Assembly (NCBI GenBank): GCA_003117195.1
Contig: BDSI01000005.1
Coordinates: 1,968,857-2,032,856, forward strand
Direction of reading: 5' to 3'
Origin: Eudorina sp. 2006-703-Eu-15
Taxonomy: Eukaryota; Chlorophyta; Chlorophyceae; Chlamydomonadales; Volvocaceae
DNA: 64,000 bases
Position 1 is the stretch's first letter. Each line of letters begins with the position of its first letter. Below are positions 13,308 to 26,600 of this stretch, in pieces. The notes under the pieces were generated by a model that saw nothing but the letters and a program-made list of their open reading frames with translations, did no database searches and was not told where the DNA came from. The position numbers were made by a program, and so were the translations under genes.

Positions 13308-14104
13308 ACAGCACAGCTACCCCAGGGTGGGGACCCCCGGTCTGAACCACGTGACCTCATGACCTGCCCCTAGCCTCTTTGGGGAGTGTACAGATACACG
13401 ACACCTCCTGCCACCGCCGCCGCCGCAGCAGCTGCACCCACGATGTACGGCACCCCACGAACGAGAGAACGCCTCTCGCCGAAGCCGTACGGCAGCTGGC
13501 TGGCCCGACGATCGCACCCACCGCCCCTCTGTCGGACCCCTCGCCGGTCCGGGCCGCGTCCCCCGCCGGGCCCGCGCTGGGGTCGCCTTCCCGGGTGCCC
13601 CACTCCAGCGCCTGTGCAGCCCCGAAACCAAAACCCACGTGCACCGCCGCGCCAAACACGTGATCATGAGGCACCGCCTTCGTTTGGAACGCCGGGCTCC
13701 AGCGGGGAGCAAAAGGCGTCACAGAAACGCAACCAGGACGGTTCACGCCTCGTGGTTCATTGGTCAAAGTTTGGCCAAGACCCACTAGTCGGCTGCGTTT
13801 CCATCCATGCCCGTCACGTGTCACGGGTACAGGTCCGTACCGCCGTGCTGCCGTACAGAGAACAACGGGTCCCTTTTCCACCGGTCATAACACATGAGAT
13901 GCGCGGACGTCCTCCGTGACATAGACCCACGGGTCATGCGCACAGGTCCCCCGTCACTGATCCACGGGTCATGCGGGCGTCTTCCCCATCAGTGACCCAC
14001 GGGTCATGAGCGCAGGTCCCCCGTCACTGACCCACGCGCTCTCCCAACGTACGCCATGTCAGCAGCCGTACGCTCCATTTCGTTAGGATCTGCCGGGCGC
14101 CTCT

Positions 14105-14109
14105 TTACA
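14105..14109 (-). terminator. Probable poly(A) signal TGTAA of the kinase gene
   Basis: TTACA on the plus strand reads TGTAA on the gene strand, about 800 bases after the kinase stop codon. No other TGTAA was noticed on this strand between the two. Confidence 0.5.
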
Positions 14110-14700
14110 TGAGCTTCAATCGTCTGCATCTGCACAGCCGTCCGAGGCAACACATTCCTCCGCGGGGCTTGGCAGCATCGCACCTTGCAGGGCGACCATA
14201 CCCGAACACCAGTGCACCACGGGGGCGCTGTGGCATCCTCTTTGTGCGCCTCATATCCCCCCTTTCTTGCCTCTCCCTCTCTCACACACAAGCAGCGCGG
14301 GTTCCCCTCTCAACACGATCATACACACAGACGTCCGCTTCACGGCCCAGACACCCGCATCTTCCCCGTCATGTCAAATACGAACAACGAAACCACAAGA
14401 GAACACCAAACCGATCACCGCCGCCCGCCCGCCCGCCCCCGCTCCGGCCCCCCCAAAGGCACACGCCCCGCGCCCAACATCTCCGCCGTCCGTGTTTCTC
14501 CACCGCTTCCCGTCCATTCTTCGCAAACACACCCACATCTCAACCCGGGGTCCACCCTATCATGATTCATTCAACAAATTCCTATCAGAGGGTGCACCAC
14601 CCTCCATGTCCCCAGCTTCCGCCTAGTGGTACGACAGGCGCGTTCGGGCAGGGGGCCCGCCTGCGACAAGGGGTGCTCATCCGACGTCGTCTCCGCAAAA

Positions 14701-14841
14701 TTACCATCACCACCACCATCACACCGCCATCACACCGCAACCACCACCATCACACAGCCATCACACCGCCATCACACCGCAACCACCACCAACACACCGC
14801 CATCACACCGCAACCAACACCAACACACCGCCATCACAAAG
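14701..14841. repeat. CACCATCACACCG-type repeat
   Basis: An irregular array of CATCACACCGCAACCACCA units lies in the presumed 3'UTR of the kinase gene. Confidence 0.9.
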
Positions 14842-14902
14842 GGCACCGATGTCTTCGTCCCGTAACCGCCGGGCGGGACGGCGGGACCGTCTCCGCACCG
14901 CC

Positions 14903-17900
14903 TCACCAGTTGCCGACCGCCACCCGGGTGCGAAGCGCCTCACCCTCCTCCAGCATCTGCAGGGGCCCTGCAGCTGTCTGCTGTTGGTGGTGGCGGTGCT
15001 GCTGTTGGTGCTGCTGTTGGGGCTGCTGCTGGTGCGGCGCTGACGTCCCTGGTTGCTGGTGGTGGTGGTGGTGGTGCTGCTGCTGCTCCGGGTCTGAGAA
15101 CAGCTGGGCCGGGGGCGGCTGGGTCAGCACCGTGGAAAAGGGCGACGGCTGCTGAGGGCCATGCAGCGGCGACTGGGGGCCCCGCGGCGACGCCGCCCGA
15201 GGTCCTGCCGCCGCCGCCGCCGCTGCTGCTGCCGCTGTTGCTGCGGGCCCCAGCGCGGCGCCGCCCTCGCACAGCAAGGTGTCCACAGTGCAAGTGGAGG
15301 CGGAGCCGCGCGCGAACTTCAACACCACCTGCGACAGTGCGCACCGTGGGGCAAGATCGTACGATTCTCCATACACAGCTCGTACATGTTTGTTGTACGT
15401 TCGGGGCGCGTGCCCCGAGGGAGCATCAAGCCCCCCCGCGGCGCGCAGCGGCTCGCAGCACGTCCACACGCAGAGCTGCTTCTCCCCCTCCTGCTTCAGG
15501 GGGTTCGACTGGATTCGTTTTCCTTGGGCTCTGCCCCGCGGCCGTCCCCGCCCGCCCCCCCCCCTCCGCAAGCCGCGCCCCACCTGCGAGCAGTCCATCA
15601 GTGCCGTCGTGTTGCTCTTCGTACACGTGTACGACGATCTGTCGCCCACGTAGCTCAAGTCCGTGGCGCAGCCCGAGGATGCGTTCCATGGGCTCGCCAG
15701 CGGCGGCGCCGGCCCGTACGGCGGCATCTGCCGCGACTCCCCGACCGCCGCCGCCGTCACCGACGCCGCCGCCGCCGCGGAGCCAAGCAGGCTTCCCTCC
15801 GTGCCGGCGGCGGCGACGGGGCTGCCGCGGCTGGCGGCCGGCCCCGCAGGCGTCGCTCCCGAACCGCTGCCGCCGCCGCCACCGCCGCCAGGCTGTAGCA
15901 CCAGGCAATGACTGTACATCATCATGTGGGTCATGGGCATAGGCAACATCGCCGCCGCCATCAGGCCGCCGCCGCCTCCGCCGCCGCTGCCGTGATGATT
16001 CCTGGCGGCCCCCATCGGCGCCGACATCGCCTCCGCCGCCGCCGCCACCGTCAGCGCTCGGGCTCTCTGGCCGCCGCTGGCCGTATGCCCTCCGCCTCCG
16101 CCGCCGTCGCCCTGTCGTACCTCCCCGCTGGCATCCAGGCACCCCAGGCTGATGCTCCCTATCGCGCTCAAGCTCCCTGTCGTACTCGCGCCCGTGCCCA
16201 GGCCGCCGCCGCCGCCGCCACCACCGCCGCCGCGGTTGCGATCGCGTCGCGGCGCCGACGCCGGCTCGGGGTGCTCGGCCACATGCCGTAGCAGGCGCTG
16301 TAGCGCCGGCACGATCCGGGAGAACGGCGGCCGCGCTGCCGGGTCCCGCTGGCAGCATGTCTCCGCCAGGCGGCGGAGCAGACGGTACGTGTCGTCCGGC
16401 CAGTCAAGCTCCAGAGTGCCCTGCACGATGCCCAGCAGCAGCTGTACGGCGCGCAGCTTGCGGTAAGAAGCGTACGGCGCCTTCCCGCAGCACATGTAGT
16501 ACAGCAGCATGCCGTACGACCACACGTCGCTCTTCTTGGTGGGGCCCCGCTCCGGAACCTCTGTGGGTGGCGAGAGGGCGGGGGCCCGCGGGGTTAAGGT
16601 TTTGGTTTTGGTGTACGATGGTTTTGAAGTACGAGAATGTGTTTGGAGGGCTGGAAGGCAGCAGGGTGGTGCAGCCCCGAGCAGAGCACAAGCGCGCGCA
16701 AGGCCCCCAATAAGCGGTAGCCCCGTGGGTCAATGAGACAATGACGGGCCGAGAGGGCCCGGGCGGGCCTAACGCCCGGGCGAGAGCTCCAACGGCTCTC
16801 AGACGGATCAATTACGTCGTACATGTACGACACCCTAAACCCTCACCTGGTGCCATGTACGCCATTGAGCCCCATCGCCGCTCCGAGATGCTTGCCGCGA
16901 GCTCCGACGTCGCCTGCTGCGGCTGCTGTTGGTGCTGCTGCTGGTACGGCGGTGACGGCGGGTTCGGCGGCTGGGGCTGAGCGCAGCTGCCGTAGGCAGC
17001 CGCCGCGTCGAGGCCCGCGGCCGAAGTGTTCGGCTGCGTTTGCGAAGCAGCCAAACAGGACCGACCCATGGGATTTGCGAGTGTGTAAGGCGTGTCTGCA
17101 GCTATATGAACTCCCGCGCGTGCGTGCGTGTTCTTCGGTAGCCAAGGCAGAAGTGCGTGATATGCAAGGGGCACAGCGAAGCCCGGGAAATGCCCACATC
17201 TGCCGCAGCCCCAGCCCGTGTGTTCTCAGGCAGGCACAACAGGAGTGCGCGACAGCCCGTCTGTGCAAGGCCCGGGGGCGTTGACCCCAGACGTCCTCAC
17301 GTGTGCTCGGGCAAGGCTGCTAAGCGGGGCCCGAGGGCCGTCCGTGGCCCACGCCATGGGCACCCGCCCCGGAGTCAGAAGCTACCCGCCACCGCATCAC
17401 CACACACACACACACACCCTGCTGCACCTCGGCCCCACCGCGGCCCCTTACCTGGAGCGCGGCCAGCCCAAAGTCCGCGACCTGCAGGACGGGGGGCACA
17501 ATATCAATATCAATATCAATATCCTACACGGGGGTGTAGGATATTGGCAGACCGCGGGAGGGTGTAGGACTGCTGTGTGTGTATGTGTGTGTGTATGTGT
17601 GTGTGTGTGCAAATCGTTACATATCTGCCGGGCCGACACTGGCCGGGGGCGCTAACCCGCCCCATACGGGAGACCGCCGAAGCACTTTCCCCCGGATACG
17701 GGGGAAAGGGGCGTAAGGGGCCTCTGTCCCCTCGCTCTCAACCAAGGGCGCGTGCCCGATCCCCGAGGATCGGTGACCGCTGTGCCCCCTCAAGGGAGTG
17801 GGCGAAGGCCCATCCCGGGCGGTCTGCGCCTCGCAGCCCGCTGTTCAACCTCCTCAAGTCCTTGCAGCACCCAGGGCGCGTTTCGGAGGCGCGCCCCTGC

Positions 17901-18204
17901 GTGGTGCGGTAAAACTAGCCTGGTCCCGCGTCCCAACCTAATCGTACTAGCTAGGGTTGCACCCTCCGGCAGGCCTGCCTGCCCAGCTTAGCCAGAGCGA
18001 GGCGTCTCGCACGCGTCAGGCCTTGCTGGGTCCGGGTATGCAGTCGGGTGCTCCATGATGGGGCTATGGTTTGCACAAGGCAGCACATCACCACGCAAGC
18101 TTCCCTGTCGTACACCCCTTCCCGTCGCAAGCGGCCCTCGCCTACACGTCCCGCTCGCTGCCAACTCCCACTGGTCTGGCCCGACCCTCCTCGGGCACCC
18201 ACGG

Positions 18205-18274
<70 letters not shown>

Positions 18275-21200
18275 ATGGATCGATCGCTTCACGCGGCCGC
18301 TACTGCCCGCTGGACATCTCCCAGCTGTGGACCCACACGGCCGGGGTGGTGCGATCCTCACCGGCTTGCAGCTCGGTCAGCAGCTCTGGCAGCAGCGCAG
18401 TGTGAACAATTACCCTTCCTAACCAAGTTCCCCCTGAACCCACCCCCGCCCCCACCCCTCGCGTATGTTCACCTACCTCCATGCCCCCACGCTTGCCTAA
18501 CTCCCCCCCCCACACACACACACACACCCGAGCCCAAATCCCTCCCAACACGGACCCTTTCCCGGTAATCGCCCGCCCAAGACCCCCAAAGCCGCTGCAT
18601 CCATCTAAACCCTAGAGCGACCTGCGCCGCCGCCCCGCGCCGTCGCATCCCTCCTCCTCCTCCTCCTGCTCATCCACCTCCCCCCGCCCACCTTGGCCGT
18701 GTAGCCCCTGCCGTCCTGCTCCCAGGCTCGGCCGGCTCCGCTCCGGGAGGGCACGTTGCTGGCTATGGACTGCAGCAGCACGTTGCTGCGGGATGTGGGT
18801 GTGCGTACATTGTGTTTGGGGGATTGGGGTGGGGGCGGGTGGGGGGCAGGGGGATAAAGGACGTTGGCAGACTGACATATCCATACATCATACTGCGCTG
18901 CTGCCAGAGCAAAGAGAGCGCGGGGGCGGGGGGGAAGAGAACAGACGCCGTGGAGTGGAGGGCTGGGTACGGCAGGGCAATGGCCCCATGAGAGCCGGGA
19001 CGGCGAGGAGGGGCGGCCGATGGCAGTCGAACAACTTAATTCAAAACGACCGCCCGTCAGGTCGCAGCGCATCTCGCCTTGGCCGACCCCCGCTCACCCC
19101 TCCTTCCCCTCCGCTCCTCTTGTCTCCTCTCCCCCTTCCCTCCCTCCTTCCCTCCCCGCCTGTCCCCCTCACTTGCGTTGTCTCTCCCATGAACCTCTCC
19201 CTCCCCTCTCGTCGCTCGGCATCCCTGGTGGCCACTTCGCCCCGTCCCACCCCGCCCCACCCCGCTCCCATTCTTTCGCAACAGCGGCGGCTGCCGTACA
19301 CACTCAGCCACACCCTCACCTCCATTACCTCCCCCGCTCACACCCGCACCTCACACACCCAAGGCCCCTGTCACGGCTTGTTCGCCTTCACCCAGGCCTC
19401 CCTCCCCGGCCCCTCCCCGCCCACTCCCTCCCCGCTCCCCGCCCACTCCCTTGCCCCCTCCCCCGCCCCCCTCCCCGCCCCCCTCACCTGGGTTTGAGGT
19501 CCCCGTGTACGATGTCCAGGGAGTGCAGGTGACACATCCCCTGCGCCACCTCGAGCGCGGTGCGCAGCAGAGCCAACAGGTCGTTGGCACGCTCCGCGGA
19601 CCGTACGGCGCTGTACGGCTGCCGCTGCATGAGCTGCTGCAGGGTGCCCTGGTCACACATCTGCGAAACACACAGCAGACACGTGGGGTTGAAAAGAAAC
19701 AGCCCAGACACGTGGGGTTGGCGCGTACACACACACACACACACACACACGTGCCTTACTTGTTTTGTCTATCGCCTGACCTGTTTCGTTTGCCCTTGCC
19801 CAACTGTCGTTATTCGTATGCCGTACGACTCATGCCGCCCTACTTATGCATCAATGACGCCGCATTCTATCCCCTTTGCTGCCCTGGCATGCACGCTTTT
19901 TCGCTCGCACACATCATTGCGTCATTCCGCATCGTTCCGGATCGTCATCGGCGGTGCTGACTACACGGCATTTTGCTTGCAGGTGGGTACATTGCGGTAA
20001 CAACGCGAGGATCGCACGCACGCACGGCATTGTGGCGTGAGTCTGCGTGGCCAAGGCAGCCGACCCGCACCAGCTGGTAGTATCCCGCGACAAAAGCGCG
20101 CCAAAACTCGACAGCGCTCTTCAGACACCGCAGCCTTCTATTCACTTTAAGGGTCGGGCAATGGGTATATTTTGCACGCATACGGGCAAATTCTTGGGCG
20201 CCACTCGGCCCCTCGCATATCACGCACCCCTGTTCTGCCTGCTTAAATAGCACGCACACACACACACGTGTCGGTTCTGCAGGAAGCCAATCGAGCCATG
20301 CGGCCGAAGGGGCCCAGAGCGCCGTCTCGGAGGGCAGGCCCGTGATCACGTGAGGACGGGAACGACCAACCGCCCCAACCACCGTAACCGCCCCGGTCCC
20401 ACTCCGGTCTCTTCAGGTCTGTGCCATGGCGGCAAGGTTACACACAGGTACCCACTCCCCACCGGCTGCGCCTGGCGGCCAACTAAGGTCCCAGGCCTGC
20501 CGCCAGGGGCCCTCGACAACACTCCCTCTGGACACTCCACAAAAACCCTAGCGTACCACCCACGTCTGGCTTCGTACTCACAGTTTGACCCACGCCTGGG
20601 TTCGTTTTTTCAGTTAGACTCACGCCTGGGTTCGTTTTGTCAGTTTCACCCACGTCTGCCGTGTCCCCGTCCCATGGGTCGAACGGACAGCCCCTCACCT
20701 CCATGATCACCAAGGTGCAGTGCCGCCCCGGCCGCGCCCCCGTCGCCGTCAGCACCTCCCAAAGCTCGCTGTGCGGCGTCAGCGAATGCTCGTCCAGTAC
20801 GGCAGACCCCATCAGGTCCGACAGCGTCAGTGTCGTTCGGCTCGACGGCCGCGGCACCCCGCTCGCGCTCGTCGGGCCGCCTCCGCCGCCGCCACCGCCG
20901 CCGCCCAAGTTCATCAGCGACAGGCTCCGCTTGTCGAGTCCCGAGCCGTCACCGCTGCTCGGCGCCCGGCAGCCGCCGAGAGGGAGCCTGAACCCGCCGC
21001 CGCCGCCGCCGCCAGCAGCGCCGTTGGCGGCGGCGGCGGCGGCGAAACCGCCGCCGCTGGATGGGTCTGGAGCATTCAGCCGCTGCGACGTGTCGCCGGC
21101 GGGTGCGCACCGCCCCGTCGACGCGTCCTCCGCCGAGCCGTACATCCGCGGCGGCGGCAATGGCGGCAGCGCCGCCGCCGCCGTCGAGGGGCTGCCCACT

Positions 21201-23656
21201 GACGTGCCGACCCCTAGCGGAGAGGCCTCGGCGGAGGCGGACGTCGCAGCTGAGGCGTTGGTGGAGCCGGAGGTGGAGCTGGAGCCGGAGGCTTGTACGG
21301 CTGCATCTCCGACAACGGCGACACCCCATGGGCCTCCGACCCCTGGGTCATTGGAGCCCGTTCGCGGCGACGGCGCTTGCTGCTGCTGCTGCTGCGGTGG
21401 CAGCTGCGGCTGCGGCAGCTGCGGGATTTCCTGCAGGGACGCTGCCGCCGGCGCCACGCCCGAGCTCGCGGCACGGCAGAGACCCGCCGCCGCCGCCGCC
21501 GCGTCGGCCGGCTCGGCCTGTGCCGGCCCTGCTGGTCCTTGCGTACCGGGACCTGCTGCCGGACCCATAACTGCGGTGTGGTGCCCGGGTCGTGTGCTCG
21601 AATGCTCGCCGGCCCGCTGCTGCTGCGGCTGCTGCTGCTGCGGCTGCTGCGGCTGCTGCGACTGCTGCGAAGTCAACTGATGCCTTCCCGCTTCCCCCGG
21701 GGGCATCTCCCCGGTGAGGTCCTGATCAGGCCTCTGGGCCGCCCCCTGTCGCTGTTGGTGCGTTTCCAACGGCTGTCGCACCGGCTCAAGCTCCTGCTGC
21801 TGCTGCTGCCGTACAATCTGCAGCTGGTCTGCATCGCAGACCCCGTCGTCGAGCGGGCCCCCGCCACCCGCCGCTGCCCGGCCGCCCGGCGGCGATGGCG
21901 GCCGCGACGGCGGCGGCGGCGGCGGCGCTGCAGCCATGGACGACGCGGTGTGCTGCACATGCGGTTGCTGCTGCTCGTGCGGCTGCTGTTGGGTGTGTTC
22001 CTGCGCCTGCAGCTGCAGCTGCGGCTGCGGCCGCCGCAGGTGCTGCTCCGGGCAGGTCTGCGGGTCGGGGCCCCCGGACGACCGACCCTCCACCGGCCGC
22101 GCCCGCGACCCGCCCGGCGCCGCTGACTCTGGCGCCGCCGACCCGTCGCACTGCGCGCCGCTGCGACATCGGGCCGCCACGTCCGCGTCCGCGTCCACGT
22201 CCGGCTGTCTCTCCCGGGCGCCGCAGCCGTCCGCTTCTCCTGCGACCGGCTGCGCCCCGGCCGACACCGCCCTGGAAGGCGGCGGAGTCAAGGCCGGGCA
22301 AGTCAGATACGCAGACCAGGGCACAATCGGCGCAGCCGACGCCGTTCGAGTGGGCGGCCCTGCTTCGTGTTGCCCCTGCCCCAGCCCTGGGCCTTGCACA
22401 GCCGCTGCCGTCCCGGGCCCTCTCGGTTCAACCCGCAGCACTGACCTTGGTCCGCCCCCTCCCCGTCCTTCCCGGGTCTGTCCTCCTGCTGCTCCGCCGC
22501 CTCCTCCGCCGCCTCCTTCCGTGTTCCCCCCCACGATGAACAGCTCCGCCTCCGCCGCTCCCCTGGACCCCGCCAAGGCCTGCAGCGGCTGCGGCGCCGG
22601 CGCCGGCCGGCCGAACTGCCGGCCGTGCTGGCTTCTCCTCTTCTGTTGCAGCTGCTGCGACTGCGACTGTGACTGCGGCAGCTGTGGCGGTGGCTGCGAC
22701 TGCGGCGGCAGCAGCTGCAGCGGCTGCTGCGGCACGGGTCGGGGCGCCATATCCTCCTCCGTGACGACTCCGGAGAAGGCCGCGAAGCACTGCACCATGT
22801 GGGGATGGGAGGCCACTCGGTTCAGCAGCGCCTCACGGAGGCTGTCACGCACCTCGTCGGGGGTGGAGCTGACGAGGATTTTGACTGCGACGGGGCTGCC
22901 CCGCCACAGCCCCGAGTAGACACGGCCGCCGGACCCGCTGCCGATCCAACACAGCTGGGTCAGCTCGCCATGGAGGGGGAGCAGGCTGCTAAGCTGGGTG
23001 AAGGTGGCGGCGGCGGCGGCCGCGGCCGCGGCGGCCGTGGCGGCGGCCGTGGCCGTGGAGTTGAGGGATGGCTGCGGGCGAGGTGAGGCGGAAGGAAGGC
23101 GGAGCGAGGCGCGGGGTCTAGGTGGATGAGCGAGCGGATGGACGGATGGGCTGAGGCGGGTTGGCTGCGATCTGGGTCGCAGGGCGCGAGGTCATGTGCA
23201 GCCAACATGACCCCGGGAGGCGACGACACGGACCAACAGGGGCGTGCTCCGGCGATACCAACGGCGCGGTGTGGGGACAGAGTGCAACCTCCGTACCTGC
23301 TTGGCCAGAGCGCGATCGGCAACTGTGGTTTGGGGGAGGTCAGGGGGGTCCTGGAGGGGTGCCGGCTCGGATCCTGGGGGTAGCAAGGTTTGGTTGCTGG
23401 TCGACGGCGGGGAGGGTGCCTGCGGGAGCGAGGCTGAGGGGCGCTGCGGGCCGGACGGAGTCGGAGACGGCTCGCACGTGGCATCAGATGCTGCTGGCGT
23501 TGCTACTTCCGCCAACCGTGGGTAGGGAGGCGACTGAACCACCGAGGTCTCCGTCTGGAGCGGGAGCGTGGCGCCCTCGCTCCGGGCGTTTGCAGTGGGT
23601 GGCTTGGGGCCGGCCGGCTGACGCCAACACCACCAAAGGCAAGGCGCCGATGCCAT
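14903..23656 (-). CDS. Large TKL-like Ser/Thr protein kinase with a giant intradomain insert
   Basis: Eight exons: 23656-23297, 23071-20699, 19660-19488, 18785-18692, 17481-17452, 17033-16847, 16560-15584, 15328-14903; 1,539 aa. An in-frame TGA precedes the ATG. Kinase marks in order: glycine loop IGSGSGGRVY (about 163-172), VAVK (Lys about 184), HPHMVQ after helix C, then about 650 residues rich in Gln, Pro, Gly and Ser, then TLVIMEMCDQGTL (strand beta5 and hinge), catalytic loop HGDLKPSN (about 963), DFG (about 1003) on a 30-nt exon, YMAPE rebuilt across the exon 6/7 junction, DVWSYG, and CCQRDPAARPPF. The Arg of HRD is Gly, as in many non-RD TKL kinases. Catalytic Lys, Asp and DFG are all present, so it should be active. 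The C-terminal 450 residues are disordered, with poly-Gly, His and Gln runs. No membrane segment is seen. AACTG|GTGAGG at the stop could be a donor, so the 3' end is less certain. Confidence 0.86.
17126..17230 (-). repeat. Dispersed element family A, copy 2 (inverted)
   Basis: Read on the minus strand it gives GGGCATTTCCCGGGCTTCGC, then CTTGCATATCACGCA and a (CACG)n tail, matching copies 1 and 3. It lies in the intron between kinase exons 5 and 6. Confidence 0.7.
17588..17662 (-). repeat. Dispersed element family B, copy 2 (inverted)
   Basis: On the minus strand it reads GGGTTAGC, GGCCAGTGTC, GGCCCGG and ATATGTAACGAT followed by (CA)n, collinear with the copies at 10427 and 60505. It is intronic in the kinase gene. 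Confidence 0.75.
18205..18274. repeat. (TG)n microsatellite
   Basis: About 35 uninterrupted TG units lie in the intron between kinase exons 4 and 5, just before GCATGGATCGATCG. Confidence 0.98.
20171..20268 (+). repeat. Dispersed element family A, copy 3
   Basis: GCATACGGGCAAATTC, GGCGCCACTCGGCCCCT, GCATATCACGCAC and TTCTGCCTG are followed by (CA)n. This is the best match to the copy at 61961. It is intronic in the kinase gene. Confidence 0.8.
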
Positions 23657-26600
23657 CCCGCCTTTGGTGAGCGAAACTGGAGGTCCCTGCTCAAGTCATC
23701 CATACCGCCAGCGCGTCGCAAGTCGTCCAACAGGCAACCCGGCACAAGAAAGCTTTCATCGTTTTCTGCATGTGCAATACAGAAGTTCAAACCTTTATTA
23801 CCAGCCACAAGCGCCTCCAGACGCCCCCTCCAGACGAACAAAATGCTACGGCACAACTTGCGTTTCCAGAGTTTGCATATATCTCGCAATTTGAGATGAG
23901 TATCGTATGAGCATTTAGGGGCAAAGCAAATTTCGAGTCAGGCTCACCAGGCTGGAAACGGCGTCAGTGAAATTACGCTACGCATCAGAGCGCTGATTTC
24001 ACATAACATTACTTAAACATTTGCAAGAATAAAAAAACGCTCATCCCAACCCGTCATGCCTGCAACCTAGGTCTACGACGAGCGGAGATGCGGTGCCTAC
24101 GGATGTCTTTTCAGTCGTTCAATGTTCCATAATTTCCGTGACTGCTCAGGTCACCAGGCCTCCTGAACGTACAGCATCACTGCCGTAGATGTCGTGAAAG
24201 CCGCGCGCACGTACTGTCGCGATGCCTGGACGCTGCGATAATGAATGTGACGAATACTCACTTGGTATAAGAGTTTCTGATCGGAGAAAACGTCACGCCA
24301 CGGGAGGACCTGTCCGTCCTAATGAAAGTACCTGTACCGTACCAAGCTAGAGCTCCTGTCTGCTGTTCGTGCACTTACAGGAGCTCTAAAATGGCTATTG
24401 AACCGTAATACAGTTGATGCCGTCCTGTTTCCGAGAGCGAGCCCATGGCTGAGGCAGTGACTGAATGAAAGTTACTTATATCTTGCCATTGCGTTTGTTG
24501 AGATCACACCTTTAAAGGGCACAAATTTCATCGTGGTAATTTCTCGAACGCATCAGTCGTCGACAAGTGGCTTCCAACTCAGCACTACACCCAGCACTAC
24601 ACCCTCGGCACCGCCCCCCACGGTAACGAGAGGGAGCACAGGCGCACAGTGAACTTCCCGGAAGGTTGACAAATGATTATTACAATTAATGATCGTATAT
24701 ATGCAATGGATGACACTCCGACGCAGCACCAGGACGGACTTTGGAGTGCCGTTAGGTTGCGACGTCGCGGTGCAACTTGCAGGATTCCGTTCACAGCCGC
24801 AACAGTACGTTTCGATTGTAAGTAGACTTCCTGACAAATCCTGCACCCCAAGGGGCCTAATTTCACGCTGTCGGAACCTATGACTACGGTACCAGAGTCG
24901 GATCGTGCCTGATCGTGTTGCATAATCATGGCCCACGATCATGCGGTGCATGTCGTCCCAAAGATGCCATAATCATTTCCTTAAAAAGATGTAAATTTTC
25001 GGTCCATTTACGTTGACTGGTGGCGAGGATCGTTGTTCCGAAGCGCTCCATTCCGTCTTCATCCGTTCGAATTCAAGAAATTCGCACAAATGACGATCTT
25101 GACTTATGTTGTAATGCCAGGAAGAATCCACGCTGCCATTAGGTCATTTAGTTGCTGTTTCCATGTTAATTGGCATCTTGTTGTGTCGCAGTCAACCGCA
25201 CCCCGCTATACCCCTAGGCACCCCAGACTGCCTAGACGGTACCATTCTGAACGGCCGGTCGCTGCATACCATGGGATTCACAGACACTAGGAATATCATA
25301 GTCGATTTCGATGTAGAGATGTGCCAGAGCCTCAACTCAGCAGCAGTGAACCAAAACACATGACGGACAACGCTCCAGGCACAACGCTTTACTCTACCGT
25401 ACACGCCTCCTGACCTCCAACAGTCTCTACCATTACCATGTCTGTTGACTTACCTTTTCGTTCTGGACGTTCAGTTCTACCACTGCGCTGCATCGCACAT
25501 GCCGTGCCATGCTCCCGCCGGTCACGTTATGAACCTGGCTGGCTGGCTGGCTGGCTGAACGCTCGGTCTGTCCGGCCGCCCACTTGCCATGTCCACCACA
25601 TGCAACACCGTTTCAGCGCCTGTACACGGCTATGTACGAGCTGAGCCGGACATCGTGTGGCACCGAACTGCGTACGCCTGGATTCGCGATGCACAAGATG
25701 ACGAACATGGTACACCTGCACACAACCCACAACTGCCATCGCCGTGCCAGGCGGACGACGTTCTTCGTTGTGTTACGCGTTCCGCCTTCTTTGCTGAGTT
25801 GCAGGTGCAGTGCGCCGAGTAGCGACCGTCTGGTCCGGTCACGACACAGCGTGGCCCCAACCATTGACTGCCCCCCCCCTCCCCGCACCCACACACACAT
25901 ACGGTACACGGGAACAAGATGCAGGCGGATCGGGACGGGACACAGCAACCCGGCCACGCGCACGGGTGCCGTACCTGCGCCATCTGTGTGTGTTACACGG
26001 GTGGGGGTGCACCATAATCCCGCACATGCACCACTAACCATACGAGCCGTAGGCCCAAGGGCACGCAAATACTTGCACCATAAGCAGCGCAAGTACGGCC
26101 GCACCAGTGCCGCCCCCAGCAACCTCGCGGTGCCGGCGGCCGTAGCCTCGGCACAACCTGTGATGGGTGCGGCCACACACGACGTGAGCGCAGCCGGCTG
26201 CTCGTAGCTGCCGCCTGGTCGGCCCCCGCCCCCCTCATGGCCAATCGGCACAGCCGCCAGAGGCCTCCCACCGGTCCAGTGCATCAGGGGCCCCTTCGCC
26301 GCACCGGGCATCCCACACTCACCGCCGGACCGCCCCCCTCCGCCCTCCCCCGCCGCTGGTCCCCGCGCTGCGGCAGACCCTCCCACCCGCTTACGCCCGC
26401 CGGGGGGTGCGACTTCGTCTCGCCTGCTCCGTCAGGCCTACTTGTCTGCCCACCTTGTACCTGAAGCCTAGCCTAGACACCACAGCCCACCAACCTGCGT
26501 CGCGCTATTGCCATTTACTTAGTTATATTCCGCTGTGTAACTACTCGCTACGCTAAACATTGTGGGTTCATTGGGACTCACAGCACGCCCAGGTGCAGGT

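Larger units (their letters stand above)
9009..14902. other. Repeat-rich convergent spacer and 3'UTRs
   Basis: This lies between the 3' ends of the DHODH-like gene (+) and the kinase gene (-). It holds (CA)n tracts, AC-tailed dispersed elements, the 29-bp minisatellite and several GACCCRYGGGTC palindromes. A short exon-like block with good splice sites at about 10310-10346 (a GACAG acceptor, then a GTAGGT donor) could not be joined to any reading frame. Long open frames here are low-complexity and unconvincing. Confidence 0.55.

Noticed and set aside
12689..13373. ORFs of about 200 codons on both strands
   Set aside because: Driven by the 29-bp minisatellite, which cycles through all frames.
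15329..15583. Continuous reading of the last two kinase exons as one
   Set aside because: The frame is open, but the ends are CAG|GTGGGG and GTCGCAG, both phase 0, and the intervening peptide is basic and unlike the flanks, so an intron is more likely. Reading through cannot be excluded.
24553..24951. 132-codon minus-strand ORF in the AT-rich island
   Set aside because: No domain, no splice context, no start context, and it sits in the likely promoter region.
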